Below, piece after piece: positions 7,513 through 16,694 of a DNA stretch of 64,000 nt; position 1 is the stretch's first letter, and the number at the start of each line of letters is the position of its first letter. A program made the position numbers and the translations under genes. The DNA lies in NCBI GenBank assembly GCA_963711675.1, contig CAVQFB010000006.1, positions 1 through 64,000 of the forward strand, in the 5' to 3' direction. The stretch is from CAVQFB01 sp963711675. Lineage in GTDB: Bacteria; Acidobacteriota; Terriglobia; Terriglobales; Acidobacteriaceae. The notes below the pieces were generated by a model. The model was not told where the DNA came from, searched no databases, and saw nothing but the letters and a program-made list of their open reading frames with translations.

Positions 7513-8797
7513 TCACGCGTCGGCCGTAAGATCGCAGCCGCTCCCCATGACTGGTGTGTTCTCAACTGCACCCGGCCAACCCGCCTTGCAGCGCGAAGGC
7601 TCCGAATCTGCCGCGGTCGATCTGGCACATGCATTCTCTACGTTTAGCGAAGCTGCAGACCTACTGCAACGTTCGTACGGACAGCTGCAGATACAAGTCG
7701 CAGGCCTTCGCCATGAACTCGAGGAAACCAACCGCGATCTCGTCCGCAGCCTGGAAGAGAACGACAGCATGCGGAAGCATCTCCACTCAATCCTCAAGGG
7801 CTTGCCCTGCGGTGTTTTGGCGTGCGATGACGGATCGGTTTCGATCGCGAATCCCGAAGCGCTTCGCCTCATGGGGTGGGACGCGTCTCGTGATCTGCGG
7901 GACCTACGCTCCATTCCGGATCACTGGTGTGCCGTGTTGGGATACGCACAGCGTAAAGGCGGTGAAGTCGAGTACGCATCCGTCCTGCCTTCCGGGGAGC
8001 TGATCTGGATGGTAATTCGTCACGCCTTGGTCGAGAGGAGCGGCGACCACACCAGCTCCATATTTATTTTCCGCGACATCGGCGAACAGAAGCGGCTGGC
8101 GCAGGAGCGCGAAAAACTGCGCCGGGAGCAGGCCCTCGCCGATGTTTCGAGGGTCCTGGCCCACGAGATCCGAAATCCCCTGGCCAGTCTTGAGCTGTTC
8201 GCCGGACTGCTGGCGGAAACCGAGCAGCGCGACGAAAACCGGGAGTGGATCGAGCACATCCAGGCGGGCCTGCGCACGCTGGGCGCGACCGTCAATAATG
8301 TTCTCAATCTACATACAGGCTCGCCCGCGGACCCCTTGCCGATCGACTCGGGAGAGCTATTGCACTGGGCGGAAGAGTTTCTCCGTCCTCTCGCCCGGCA
8401 ATCCGGCGTTTTTCTTGAAATCCGGAACGAGCTGCGCGGCGTCGAATTGCGGGCCGACCGGCATTCCCTGGAGCAGGTAGTCCTGAACCTGGCGCTGAAC
8501 GCGTTTCGGGTCATGCCCGGTGGCGGGTGGTTTCGTCTTTCAGGGCGCCTTGCTTGCGGCCAGACGGGCCCGGTGGTTGAGATCTTAGCCGCCGATACCG
8601 GATCAGGTTTGCCTCTCGCCGATCTGACGCGGATTTTCGATCCGGGCTTCACCACCCGGCCCGGCAGCCCGGGGCTGGGGCTGGCGGTGTGCAGAAAAAT
8701 CGTCGAACAACATGGCGGAACAATTTCCGCGAGCCATCGCCCGTCGGGCGGTGCCCTCTTTCGGATGACCTTCCCGATGAACGGAGTGTCGCAATGA
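7487..8797 (+). CDS. PAS-domain histidine kinase (FlrB/FleS/FlgS-like)
   Basis: This 436-residue cytoplasmic kinase has no membrane segment. A coiled coil at about 45-100 leads to a PAS domain (about 100-200, SILKGLPCGVLACDD), then HisKA with the phospho-acceptor H226 in LAHEIRNPLAS. The ATPase has the N box NLALNAF, G1 ADTGSGLP, the F box FTTRPGSPGLGLA and the C-terminal GGALFRMTFP. It is encoded between two sigma-54 activators and couples to the second through an ATGA overlap, the layout of FleSR/FlrBC pairs that control class III flagellar genes. The family is sure; the flagellar role is inferred from position. Confidence 0.9.
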   Translation: MLSHAKLSDHASAVRSQPLPMTGVFSTAPGQPALQREGSESAAVDLAHAFSTFSEAADLLQRSYGQLQIQVAGLRHELEETNRDLVRSLEENDSMRKHLHSILKGLPCGVLACDDGSVSIANPEALRLMGWDASRDLRDLRSIPDHWCAVLGYAQRKGGEVEYASVLPSGELIWMVIRHALVERSGDHTSSIFIFRDIGEQKRLAQEREKLRREQALADVSRVLAHEIRNPLASLELFAGLLAETEQRDENREWIEHIQAGLRTLGATVNNVLNLHTGSPADPLPIDSGELLHWAEEFLRPLARQSGVFLEIRNELRGVELRADRHSLEQVVLNLALNAFRVMPGGGWFRLSGRLACGQTGPVVEILAADTGSGLPLADLTRIFDPGFTTRPGSPGLGLAVCRKIVEQHGGTISASHRPSGGALFRMTFPMNGVSQ

Positions 8798-10159
8798 ACC
8801 GAGTGCTTGTCGTCGATGATGAAATCGGCATGCGGGCCGCGCTCGAAGCGCGCTTTCAGCGGAGAGGGTGGCGCGTCGAAACCGCGGCGGGCGCTTCGGA
8901 GGCGATCGAGAAATTCCGCCGTGGCCAGCACTCCCTTGTGATAACCGACATTCGCATGCCGGATGGAGACGGCTTTGCCGTCATGCGCGAGGTGAGGAGC
9001 GTGGCGCCCCGAACCGCGGTAATTCTGCTGACCGCCTTTGGGAATGTGCCCGACGCGGTCGCTGCCATGAAGAGTGGCGCTTGCGACTACCTGATCAAGC
9101 CGGTTTCTTTTGAACAACTGGAGGCTGCGGCTGAGCGCATCGTGGCTATCTCCCAGGCCCCTTCGGAAGAGGATGCGATCATCGGACATTCCCCGGCGTG
9201 GCGGCGCACCGTGGCACAGGCGCATCAGGTGGCCGCGACCGATGCGGACATCCTGATGGAAGCCGAGAGCGGCACCGGCAAAGAACTCTTGGCCAAACTC
9301 ATTCATCGCATGAGCCCCCGCCGCGATCGTCCTTTTGTGGCGGTCAATTGTGCGGCGTTCCCGGAAACGCTGCTCGAGAGTGAACTGTTCGGCTACGCCA
9401 AAGGCGCTTTCACCGGAGCGATCGGAGCCAAGCCAGGAAAATTCGAAATGGCGAACCAGGGCACGCTCCTGCTCGATGAGGTGGGCGAGATGCCGCTCAC
9501 GCTGCAACCCAAGCTGCTGCGGGCGCTGCAGGAGCGCGAGTTCTATCCCCGGCGGGGCACGCGCACCGTGCGAGTTGATATCCGCATGATCTCGACCACC
9601 AATCGCTCCTTGCAGGCAAGGTGACCGAGGGCAGTTTCCGCGGCCGATCTCTATTACCGGCTCAACGTCATTCCGCTCACTCTCCCACCTCTGCGGGAAA
9701 GACCTGAGGATGTTCTGGAACTGGCCTGCCATTTCGCCGGCCGGTATGCGCCGTCGAGCCGACCGCTCTGCCTCGACGCTCGGAATTTGTGGCTGGCTGC
9801 CGAGCAGCCCTGGCCGGGAAATGTCCGGCGAACTAGCTAACTTCATACGGCGCGCCGTCGCGCTCTGCCCGCTGGGGAGAAATTGGCCTGGAAGCCTTCG
9901 CCCACGGGAAGAATCCGCCCGCGCGACCGCCCCGCGCCCCGGAGTGGAAGGCGGGTTTGTCGCTGGGGGAAATGGAGCGGCAGGCTTTTTCGAGGTCACG
10001 CTCGACGCAACCGGCGGCAACCGCGCGCGGGCAGCAGAGATGCTGGGCGTGAGCCTGCGCACGGTGCGCAACAAGGTCCGCGAGTTTGGACTGCCCCCGC
10101 GCGGCAATTACCGGACCGGTTATCGGAGTAACAACGAGACAACTTATGTCCATGAGTGA
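8794..10159 (+). pseudogene. Sigma-54 response regulator (FlrC/FleR-like), broken by several frameshifts
   Basis: The ATG at 8794 overlaps the kinase stop (ATGA). The receiver is intact (D8, D9, D52 in VITDIRMPDGDG, Lys in DYLIKPVSF) and the AAA+ domain has ESGTGKE, GAFTGA and LLDEVGEMPL. The frame stops at 9624 after TTNRSLQAR. The rest is present in other frames: LYYRLNVIPLTLPPLRE to PWPGNVR, then ELANFIRRAVALCP, then a linker, and finally a Fis-type HTH (GGNRARAAEMLGVSLRTV) ending at 10159. At least four one-base shifts (near 9618, 9645, 9828 and a T-run near 9990) restore a normal protein of about 450 residues. It would be the cognate regulator of the kinase just upstream. Confidence 0.8.
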
Positions 10160-10194
10160 CACCAGCATGAGTGAGGCAATTGAGTCAAGCCAGC

Positions 10195-10576
10195 ATGATT
10201 GAAACTCCGCTCATGCGGGGACTGGAGCGCGTGCTCGACCAGAGCGCCTTCCGCCGACCAGGTCCTCTCCACCAACCTGGCCAACATCGATACTCCGGGA
10301 TATCGCACGCGCGACATGCGCAGCTTTGCCGGCGAAATCGATCAGGCCATGGCGGGAGACGGGCTCGGAAGGCGCATCCGCGAACGCTGAGTTTGCGTCC
10401 CTGAGCCCCGTGGCCTATGAAGTGCAGCGGCCTGAACGAGCGGCCCGACGGCAACAACGTCGAGCTGGAACGCGAAGCCTGCTGCTGGCCCAGAACCAGT
10501 TCGCTTCGAGGTAGCGGAGTTAGTCATCAAGGCCGAATTTCGCCGCCTTTCGAGCGCGATCAACGGAGGGAAATGA
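10195..10576 (+). pseudogene. flgB: Proximal rod protein FlgB, frameshifted
   Basis: FlgB builds the proximal rod. The ATG at 10195 starts MIETPLMRGLERVLDQS; a second frame then gives ADQVLSTNLANIDTPGYRTR, the rod-protein signature, followed by the residues to about 10390. The end appears as REALLLAQNQF, FEVAELVIKAEFRRLSSAI and a TGA at 10574-10576. At least three single-base shifts are needed for one frame. The start follows the sigma-54 regulator, and flgC begins 5 bases after the stop. Identity is clear from the recovered motifs. Confidence 0.75.
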
Positions 10577-10580
10577 CGTC

Positions 10581-11030
10581 ATGAATCTGTTTCGGAATGC
10601 TGGAACTGAGCGGCTACGGCGCTGGGCGCCGAACGCCAGCGTGCCGAAGTGGTAACCAGCAAACATGGCCAACGCGCGAAACCACCCGTACTCCGGAGGC
10701 GGCCCGTACCGGCGGCAAGCTGGTCGTATTCCGCAGTCGCAGCCGCGGCAGTTTCCGCATTTTCGCTCGCGCTCGGAGGTCTGACAGCGAGATGCCGGCC
10801 GCCGTGCGGGTCCGCGCCGCCGGTGGTCAACGACGCGCGCCCGGCGGTCCGCGCTTCGAGCCGGGACATCCTGACGCCAATGCGCAAGGTTATGTCTCTT
10901 ATCCGGCAGGTCAATCCGAGTGGAGGAGATGACGGACCTGCTCGACGCGGTGCGCGCCTACGAGTTGAACGCGTCGGCCGTGCAGGCGACAAAAACCATG
11001 ATTCAACAGTCGCTCGACATGATGCGTTAG
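10581..11030 (+). pseudogene. flgC: Proximal rod protein FlgC, frameshifted
   Basis: The ATG at 10581 begins MNLF; a shift then gives MLELSGYGAG-like sequence with AEVVTSN, the FlgC N-terminal helix. The 3' end is clearly FlgC: EEMTDLLDAVRAYELNASAV and a tail ending in SLDMMR with TAG at 11028-11030. Between them the frame changes several times, and SYPAVNPVEEM can be recovered only by correcting single bases. FlgC polymerises on FlgB in the rod. Length after correction would be about 148 residues, normal for the family. Confidence 0.75.
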
Positions 11031-11050
11031 CCGCACGTGAGGAAACCGAC

Positions 11051-11363
11051 ATGAACAACACGATCTCTTCCATACGCATTCTGCCCGCCGACAGTGACCG
11101 CTCCCGGAGCTGCCGGAGCCCGGCCGCCTCGACGCAGCGGAGAAGGAGAATTTCTGGTCTACGCTGCGCAGTCATGGATGCGCGTCGGAGCAGCTGCAGG
11201 GTGCGGCCGAAGGCAAAGTCGCAGAGTGCTCAGCGGCCAGGGTATGCGACGTGCACAGCGCCATGATCGCGGTCGAGAAGGCCGACCTTTCGTTTCAGCT
11301 GATGATGCAGGTGCGCAACAAGATCGTGCAGGCCTACCAGCAGATTCGAGCATGCAGTTCTGA
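11051..11363 (+). pseudogene. fliE: MS-ring/rod junction protein FliE, frameshifted
   Basis: The ATG at 11051 follows GAGGAAACCGAC and starts MNNTISSIRILPADS. The diagnostic C-terminal half lies in another frame: VHSAMIAVEKADLSFQLMMQ and then VRNKIVQAYQQI, with a final shift into SMQF and the TGA at 11361-11363. Corrected length is about 103 residues, as usual for FliE, which joins the MS ring to the rod. Position between flgC and fliF is the conventional one. Confidence 0.78.
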
Positions 11364-11383
11364 GCGCGCGAGTCGGAGTAGAG

Positions 11384-13026
11384 TTGGAAGCAAGCGAACC
11401 ATTGGGCAAGAGTGGCTGGGCCAGCTGGAGAACTTTATTGGCAACTTGAGCCGTTCGCAGACGGCTGCTGCTGATTGGTGGCGCCGTGGCCGTGGCTGTC
11501 ACCCTATGGTTTTTCGTGGCCTGATTTCGAAACCCAAAATGGCGACATTGTACACCGGGCTTGCGTCCGGCCGACGCCCAGTCTTTAGCCGGTCGCCTTG
11601 CCGCCAAGAATATTGCCTATGAGATTGTCGCCCGATGGCGAGCAGCGTGCTGGTTCCCGCCGACAAGCTGGATGTTAGCCGTCTGGAAACGGCTTCGCAG
11701 GGACTACCCCGGAATGCCCGCCTGGGCTTCGAACTGTTCGACACGCCCAACTGGGCAGGCAGCGACTTCAGCGAGAAGGTGAATTTTCAACGGGCCCTCG
11801 AAGGCGAGCTGGAGCGAACGCTGCAGACGCTGAGCGAGGTCGAAGCCGTGCGCGTCCACCTGGTGATGCCGCAGGAGTCGCTCTTCACCGAGCAGGAGCA
11901 CGAGGCCAAGGCCGCGGTAATCGTGAAGACGCATGGCGGACGATTGTCGGAGCAGGCTCAGCTGGCCATTCCCCAACTGGTGGCAAGCGCCGTGGACCGT
12001 CTGCGGCCCGATAACGTCACTGTCGTCGATGCAGAAAGCAATACACCGCTGATCCGTCCGCATGGCGCGCGTGGCGTCGGAGCCTACGACATGGACGACG
12101 GAATGGCCAAGAACATCGTACGAACTCTCGAACCGGTCGTGGGCGCGGACCACGTGCGCGCCAGCGTTCACGTGGAATATGACCTGAGCACCAGCGAAGA
12201 TACCCAGGAGACCTATGATCCCAAATCCCCGGTAGCCGTCGCGGTGCAGCGTTCGGAAGAGAACATGGGCGGCGCCGCGCCTGCGGGCATTCCGGGAACT
12301 GCCAGCAACGTTCCCGGCTCAGCAGGAGGCGTAGCCGCCAGCGTTGTGAGCTCCGAATCGGAGAAACAGTCTTCGCGCTCCGAAAGCTCAACCTACGCGG
12401 TCAGCAAAAACGTGCGGCGGACGGTGCAGCCCTCGGGACGAATCCGGCGCATCGCGGCGGCAGTGTTAGTCGATGATGCCACCGAGTCCAGCGAACAAGC
12501 GGGCAAGAGGACGACCACCCGGCGCAAACGCACTGCCGAGGAACTGAAGGAGATCGAACAGCTGGCCCGGGCCGCGATCGGAATCGACGCCGAGCGTGGC
12601 GATCTGCTGGCGGTGGAGAATCTCTCATTCCAGGAGCTGCCGGTGGAAAAGCCCCAACCTCCAACCCCGCTTGAGCGCGGAACCCGAGTCGTGCAGCAAT
12701 GGTCGGGGATACTGCGCTACGCGGGCATCGGCCTCCTGTTTCTGATTGTGTATTTCCTGATTCTGCGACCCATCAAGAAGCAGACCCTGGCAAGCTTGCG
12801 AGCCTTGCCTGCCAGGCAGAGCAAGGCGGGCAAAGAACTCGTGGGAGACGCCATTGGCACACCTGGCAGCGCGACCACGCTTGAGGCAGGCGGACTTCCC
12901 CAGAGTCCGGAAGGCGCGAAGCGGGCCGCGCAGTTGAAACACCAGCTGGCGGAAAAGATCAAGGCGGAGCCGGCGGTGGCCAGCCGTCTGGTGCAGAGCT
13001 GGATCCGCGAGGATAAGGTGAGATGA
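11384..13026 (+). CDS. fliF: Flagellar MS-ring protein FliF, 5' part frameshifted
   Basis: FliF forms the inner-membrane MS ring. From 11635 the frame is intact for over 460 residues: the ring-building domains (ALEGELERTLQTLSEVEAVR, VHLVMPQESLF), a Ser/Ala-rich periplasmic loop, a second membrane segment near YAGIGLLFLIVYFLILRP, and a C-terminal FliG-binding tail ending SWIREDKVR. Upstream, other frames give QLENFIGNLSRSQT, the first membrane span (LLLIGGAVAVAVTLWFFVA) and PADAQSLAGRLAAKNIAYEI, so the true start is near the TTG at 11384 and several single-base shifts lie between 11440 and 11640. The stop overlaps the fliG ATG. Confidence 0.88.
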
Positions 13027-14039
13027 CGGCACACGCGGGTGGTGGCGGGGTGCGCAAAGCGGCCATTTTGATGGTGCTGCTGGGGGAAGAGTGCGCCAGC
13101 CACATTTATCACAATCTTCCCGAAAATGACCTGCAGCGGCTGACCCAGGAGATTGCCGACATGGAGCACGTTCCCTCCGAGAGCGCCCTGCAAACCCTGG
13201 AAGAGTACTATCAGCTCACTCTCACGCAGGACTATCTGGCGCATGGGGGCAGCGATTACGCGCGCAAGCTGCTGGTAAAGGCTTTCGGCGAAGATGGCGC
13301 GGAGAACCTTCTGGCCCAGGTGACTCTGGCGGCGGAGATGACCGCCAACCAGCTGAACTCGCTGCGGAAATCAGACCCCCAGCAACTGGCCCGGTTTCTG
13401 GAGAACGAACATCCGCAGACGATCGCGCTGATCCTGGCGCATCTTGACTCCAAACCTGCGTCTGCTCTGCTAATGCGCCTGCCGGAAGTTTTGCGGGCCG
13501 AAGTCATCAAGCGGCTGGCGCAACTCCGCCAGTTCTCCCCGGAGATGGCGCAGAAGGTCTCCGTAGTACTGCACAAGAAACTCGAGGCTCTAGGCGAGCA
13601 GAGCCGGCGCGCGTACGCCGGGTTCAAGGGCGTAGCCGACTTGTTGAACCATCTGGATCCTAATTCGACCAAGACGATTCTGGAGACCATAGAAAAAGAA
13701 GATCCCAAGCTGGCCATTAACATCCGCAACCTGATGTTTACCTTCGAAGACCTTATTGGTGTTCCCGAAAACGGCGTCCGGGAACTGCTGAGTCAGATCG
13801 ACAAGAAGACTCTGGCCCTGGCACTGCGCGGAGCCTCTGATGAACTCAAGAACTTCATCTTCAAATCGATGTCTTCCCGCGCAGTGGAGATGCTGAAGGA
13901 GGATATGGAGGTACTCGGGCCGGTGCGCGGGAAAGAAGTTCAAAAGGCCCAGCAGGAAGCGGTGGCGGTCGCGCGCAAGCTGGAAGCAGAGGGCAAACTC
14001 GTGTTGGGAGCGGAGAGCGAAGATGAATACATCGTCTGA
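13023..14039 (+). CDS. fliG: Flagellar motor switch protein FliG
   Basis: This 338-residue protein is the usual length for FliG, the rotor protein that interacts with the stator. KAAILMVLLGEE is the N-terminal FliF-binding helix; the middle domain has the conserved EHPQTIALILAHL motif; the C-terminal domain carries the charged torque helix region (LIDKKTLALALRGAS-like stretch with Asp, Lys and Arg) and ends in an acidic tail. The ATG overlaps the fliF TGA (ATGA), and fliH begins 17 bases before its end, indicating tight coupling. Confidence 0.96.
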   Translation: MTAHAGGGGVRKAAILMVLLGEECASHIYHNLPENDLQRLTQEIADMEHVPSESALQTLEEYYQLTLTQDYLAHGGSDYARKLLVKAFGEDGAENLLAQVTLAAEMTANQLNSLRKSDPQQLARFLENEHPQTIALILAHLDSKPASALLMRLPEVLRAEVIKRLAQLRQFSPEMAQKVSVVLHKKLEALGEQSRRAYAGFKGVADLLNHLDPNSTKTILETIEKEDPKLAINIRNLMFTFEDLIGVPENGVRELLSQIDKKTLALALRGASDELKNFIFKSMSSRAVEMLKEDMEVLGPVRGKEVQKAQQEAVAVARKLEAEGKLVLGAESEDEYIV

Positions 14040-14736
14040 TTCCGCGCGCACGCCAGCTTCGCGATCGGAGGTGTGTCCTTTTTCTTACGCCGAAGTTCCC
14101 ACGCCGGGTCATTCCGCCCACGGAAGAACTGGCAAACCCGCCGCTGACATTGCCTGTGATTTCGCTGACTCCGGATCCCCAGCCACGGAAGAAGACGACG
14201 CCATCCTGCAACAGCGTCTGGCCTACGAAAAGGGAGTCCGGGAAGGAGAGACAAAAGCGCGCGCCGCGTTCGAGGGTCACATCGCCAACGAACGCTCTGC
14301 AGTCCGGAAGGCGGTCGAGACGTTCTCCACTCAGAACCAGGCATACTATCAGCGGGTCGAACTCGAAATCGTGCAGCTCGCGCTGAGCATCGCACGCAAG
14401 ATTTTGCATCGCGAGGCGCTGATCGATCCTATGCTGCTCGCGGGGATCGTCCGGGTCGTCCTCAGCAAGATGCAGGCGGGAACGAAGGTCGCACTTCGTG
14501 TTCAAGGCAGCCGCGTAGCCGGGTGGCGCGAATTCTTCACCCATCACATGGAGGGACGCGACCTGCCGGAAGTGATTGAGGACCCCTCGCTTGAGCCGGA
14601 CACTTGCACCATCGAAACTGCGCTGGGTATTACTGACCTGGGACTCGAGATCCAGTTGAAAGAAATCGAACGCGGCCTGCTGGACCTTCTAGCCCAACGT
14701 CCCCAGGCTGCACTGGCCCCAACGCCTGGCTCATGA
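14023..14736 (+). CDS. fliH: Flagellar export regulator FliH
   Basis: A 237-residue protein that would hold the FliI ATPase at the export gate. The N-terminal 65 residues are low-complexity, followed by a long charged helix with the GxxxG-like spacing typical of FliH (YEKGVREGETKARAAFEGH) and a C-terminal domain resembling the stator subunit of F-type ATPases (ALSIARKILHREALID). Its position between fliG and fliI and its overlaps with both genes support the call; the sequence alone is only moderately conserved. Confidence 0.85.
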   Translation: MNTSSDSARTPASRSEVCPFSYAEVPTPGHSAHGRTGKPAADIACDFADSGSPATEEDDAILQQRLAYEKGVREGETKARAAFEGHIANERSAVRKAVETFSTQNQAYYQRVELEIVQLALSIARKILHREALIDPMLLAGIVRVVLSKMQAGTKVALRVQGSRVAGWREFFTHHMEGRDLPEVIEDPSLEPDTCTIETALGITDLGLEIQLKEIERGLLDLLAQRPQAALAPTPGS

Positions 14737-16046
14737 GCTCTCCTTCCTTGTTGTCGCCGTTCTTCGCTCAGCTGGAGTCCTGCTCTGCGGTTCGCTGGCA
14801 GGGCAAGGTCACCCAGGTGATTGGACAGCTCCTGGAGTCGGAAGGACCGTTTTGTTCGGTTGGTGAGTTGTGCCACGTCGTCGACACCAATGATCGTGTG
14901 TTCCCGGGGGAAGTAATCGGGTTCCGTGGAACGACCGTGCTTTCGATGCCTCTTGCTCGTCCCGGCGGGATTCGCTACGGCGACCGGATCTTTGCCTGGG
15001 GAGCGCGTCCGACTCTGCGCGTAGGCGACGGCCTTCTCGGGCGGGTCATCGACGGGACTGGCGCGCCTCTCGACTCACTGGGCGCCTACCCCGGACGGCA
15101 TTATCAAATTCTCGACGCGCAGGCTCCGCTCCCTCTCGAACGAGTGTCCATCCACGAACCCATCGGATGTGGAATCCGCGCGGTCGATGCCTTCCTCACC
15201 TGCGGCCGTGGACAACGCGTAGGCATTTTTGGGGGCAGCGGTGTCGGAAAGAGCACTCTCATTGGAATGATGGCCCGGAATACTAATGCCGACCTCACGG
15301 TGCTGGCATTGGTTGGAGAGCGCGGCCGCGAAGTACGCCACTTCCTGGAAGACGCACTGGGAGACGATGGCCGCAAGCGCTCGGTGGTCGTCGTGTCCAC
15401 TTCGGACCAGTCTCCGTTGCTTCGCATTCGTGCCGCTCTCGCCGCCAACGCAGTCGCAGAGTATTTCTGTGCTCGAGGAAAGAACGTTCTTCTGGTGGTC
15501 GATTCACTGACTCGTCTGGCCATGGCCCAGCGTGAAATCGGTCTTGCGGCCGGAGAACCTCCGACTGCGAAAGGCTACACTCCCTCGGTCTTTGACATGA
15601 TGGCGCGGCTGATCGAACGCGCGGGAAAGTTCGAGTCCGGCAGCATCACCGCCTTCTACACCGTGCTGATGGAAGGCGACGACCAGCAAGACCCCCTGGT
15701 CGATGGCGCACGCGCGTTGCTGGATGGACATATCATGCTGGACCGCCGTCTGGGCACACGCAACCACTATCCCCCGATTGCAATTCTCGACAGCATCAGC
15801 CGTCTCATGCCGATGGTGTGCTCTCCGGCTCATCTGAAAAAAGCCCAGGAACTTCGCAGTCTTCTGTCCAACTACGCGACCTCGGAAGACCTGATCCGGA
15901 TCGGCGCTTACCAGAAGGGAGGCGATGCGGCGCTCGACCAGGCCATCGCCATCATGCCGGAGCTGAATCGCTTTCTGACTCAAGGTCCTGACGAAACCGC
16001 CCCCTTACAACAGACGGTTAGCCAGCTCTTGTCTTTGCCTACTTAA
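14733..16046 (+). CDS. fliI: Flagellum-specific ATPase FliI
   Basis: A 437-residue ATPase that energises type III export. It has Walker A GIFGGSGVGKSTL, Walker B VLLVVDSLTRLA, the characteristic GEPPTAKGYTPSVFDMMARL and the VEGDD-like MEGDDQQDP loop with RLGTRNHYPPI. The N-terminal beta-barrel (about residues 20-95) and the C-terminal helices complete the fold. The start ATG overlaps the fliH stop. All catalytic motifs are intact. Confidence 0.97.
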   Translation: MSSPSLLSPFFAQLESCSAVRWQGKVTQVIGQLLESEGPFCSVGELCHVVDTNDRVFPGEVIGFRGTTVLSMPLARPGGIRYGDRIFAWGARPTLRVGDGLLGRVIDGTGAPLDSLGAYPGRHYQILDAQAPLPLERVSIHEPIGCGIRAVDAFLTCGRGQRVGIFGGSGVGKSTLIGMMARNTNADLTVLALVGERGREVRHFLEDALGDDGRKRSVVVVSTSDQSPLLRIRAALAANAVAEYFCARGKNVLLVVDSLTRLAMAQREIGLAAGEPPTAKGYTPSVFDMMARLIERAGKFESGSITAFYTVLMEGDDQQDPLVDGARALLDGHIMLDRRLGTRNHYPPIAILDSISRLMPMVCSPAHLKKAQELRSLLSNYATSEDLIRIGAYQKGGDAALDQAIAIMPELNRFLTQGPDETAPLQQTVSQLLSLPT

Positions 16047-16050
16047 TGCC

Positions 16051-16497
16051 ATGCGATTTTACTTCTCGCTTGAGACCGTTTTGCGCTACCGGAAAAGCAG
16101 GGAACACGCCCAAGAGCTTCTGCTACAAGCTGCGAGTGAACGGGTCGCAGCTAAGCGCCGTGAAATTCAGCACTTCGACGATTACGTGGAAGCGCTCGAA
16201 AAGCAAAAACAGCTAGGCCTGCAATCGGGAGTCAGTTCTGCCGAGTTGCAGTTTGAGGAACTCCGCCACTTCAACCTCGGCATGTACCGCGGGGTCCTGA
16301 AGCAAGAAGAGGCCCGTCTCGACGTATTGCGCTGCCGGGAACTCGAAGCTCTCCTCCACGCTCGCCAGGAGCGCGAGGCTATCGAGGGACTGCGGAACCG
16401 TGAACTTCAAATCTATCGTCAGCGAGTCGCCCGACAGGAACAGTGCAGCTCAGACGATCAGTTCCTGCTGAGGCGCGCTTTCCTCCGTCGCAGCTAA
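16051..16497 (+). CDS. fliJ: Flagellar export chaperone FliJ
   Basis: A 148-residue, almost entirely helical and charged protein. It opens with FYFSLETVLRYRKSREHAQE, the typical FliJ start, and keeps an antiparallel coiled-coil pattern throughout. FliJ sits inside the FliI ring and shuttles export chaperones. It starts 4 bases after fliI. Support comes from length, coiled coil, the N-terminal motif and position. Confidence 0.88.
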   Translation: MRFYFSLETVLRYRKSREHAQELLLQAASERVAAKRREIQHFDDYVEALEKQKQLGLQSGVSSAELQFEELRHFNLGMYRGVLKQEEARLDVLRCRELEALLHARQEREAIEGLRNRELQIYRQRVARQEQCSSDDQFLLRRAFLRRS

Positions 16498-16694
16498 TCT
16501 TGCCGATCCCGGGGGCAACCTTTGCCCAGCCTTAGCCTCAATCGACCCACACACATTTTCGGTTCGACACCGACTTTCTTCGAACAGCTTAATTCACAAC
16601 AACTTCTAACCTACCCCTGCGTGCGCACGAACCATGCGTTTGGCCGGACAGGTGCAGCATTGAGGCTTGCAAATGCTGGAGGAGTTTCCCGACT

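Noticed and set aside
8020..10107. 695-residue open frame on the minus strand
   Set aside because: It lies antisense to the histidine kinase and the second sigma-54 activator, is rich in Arg/Pro/Ser as expected of a GC-rich shadow frame, and shows no family motif.
16510..16526. Sigma-54-like sequence before fliK
   Set aside because: The spacing fits, but the element reads GGGGC in place of TGGCAC, so the match is weak and probably a chance G-run.
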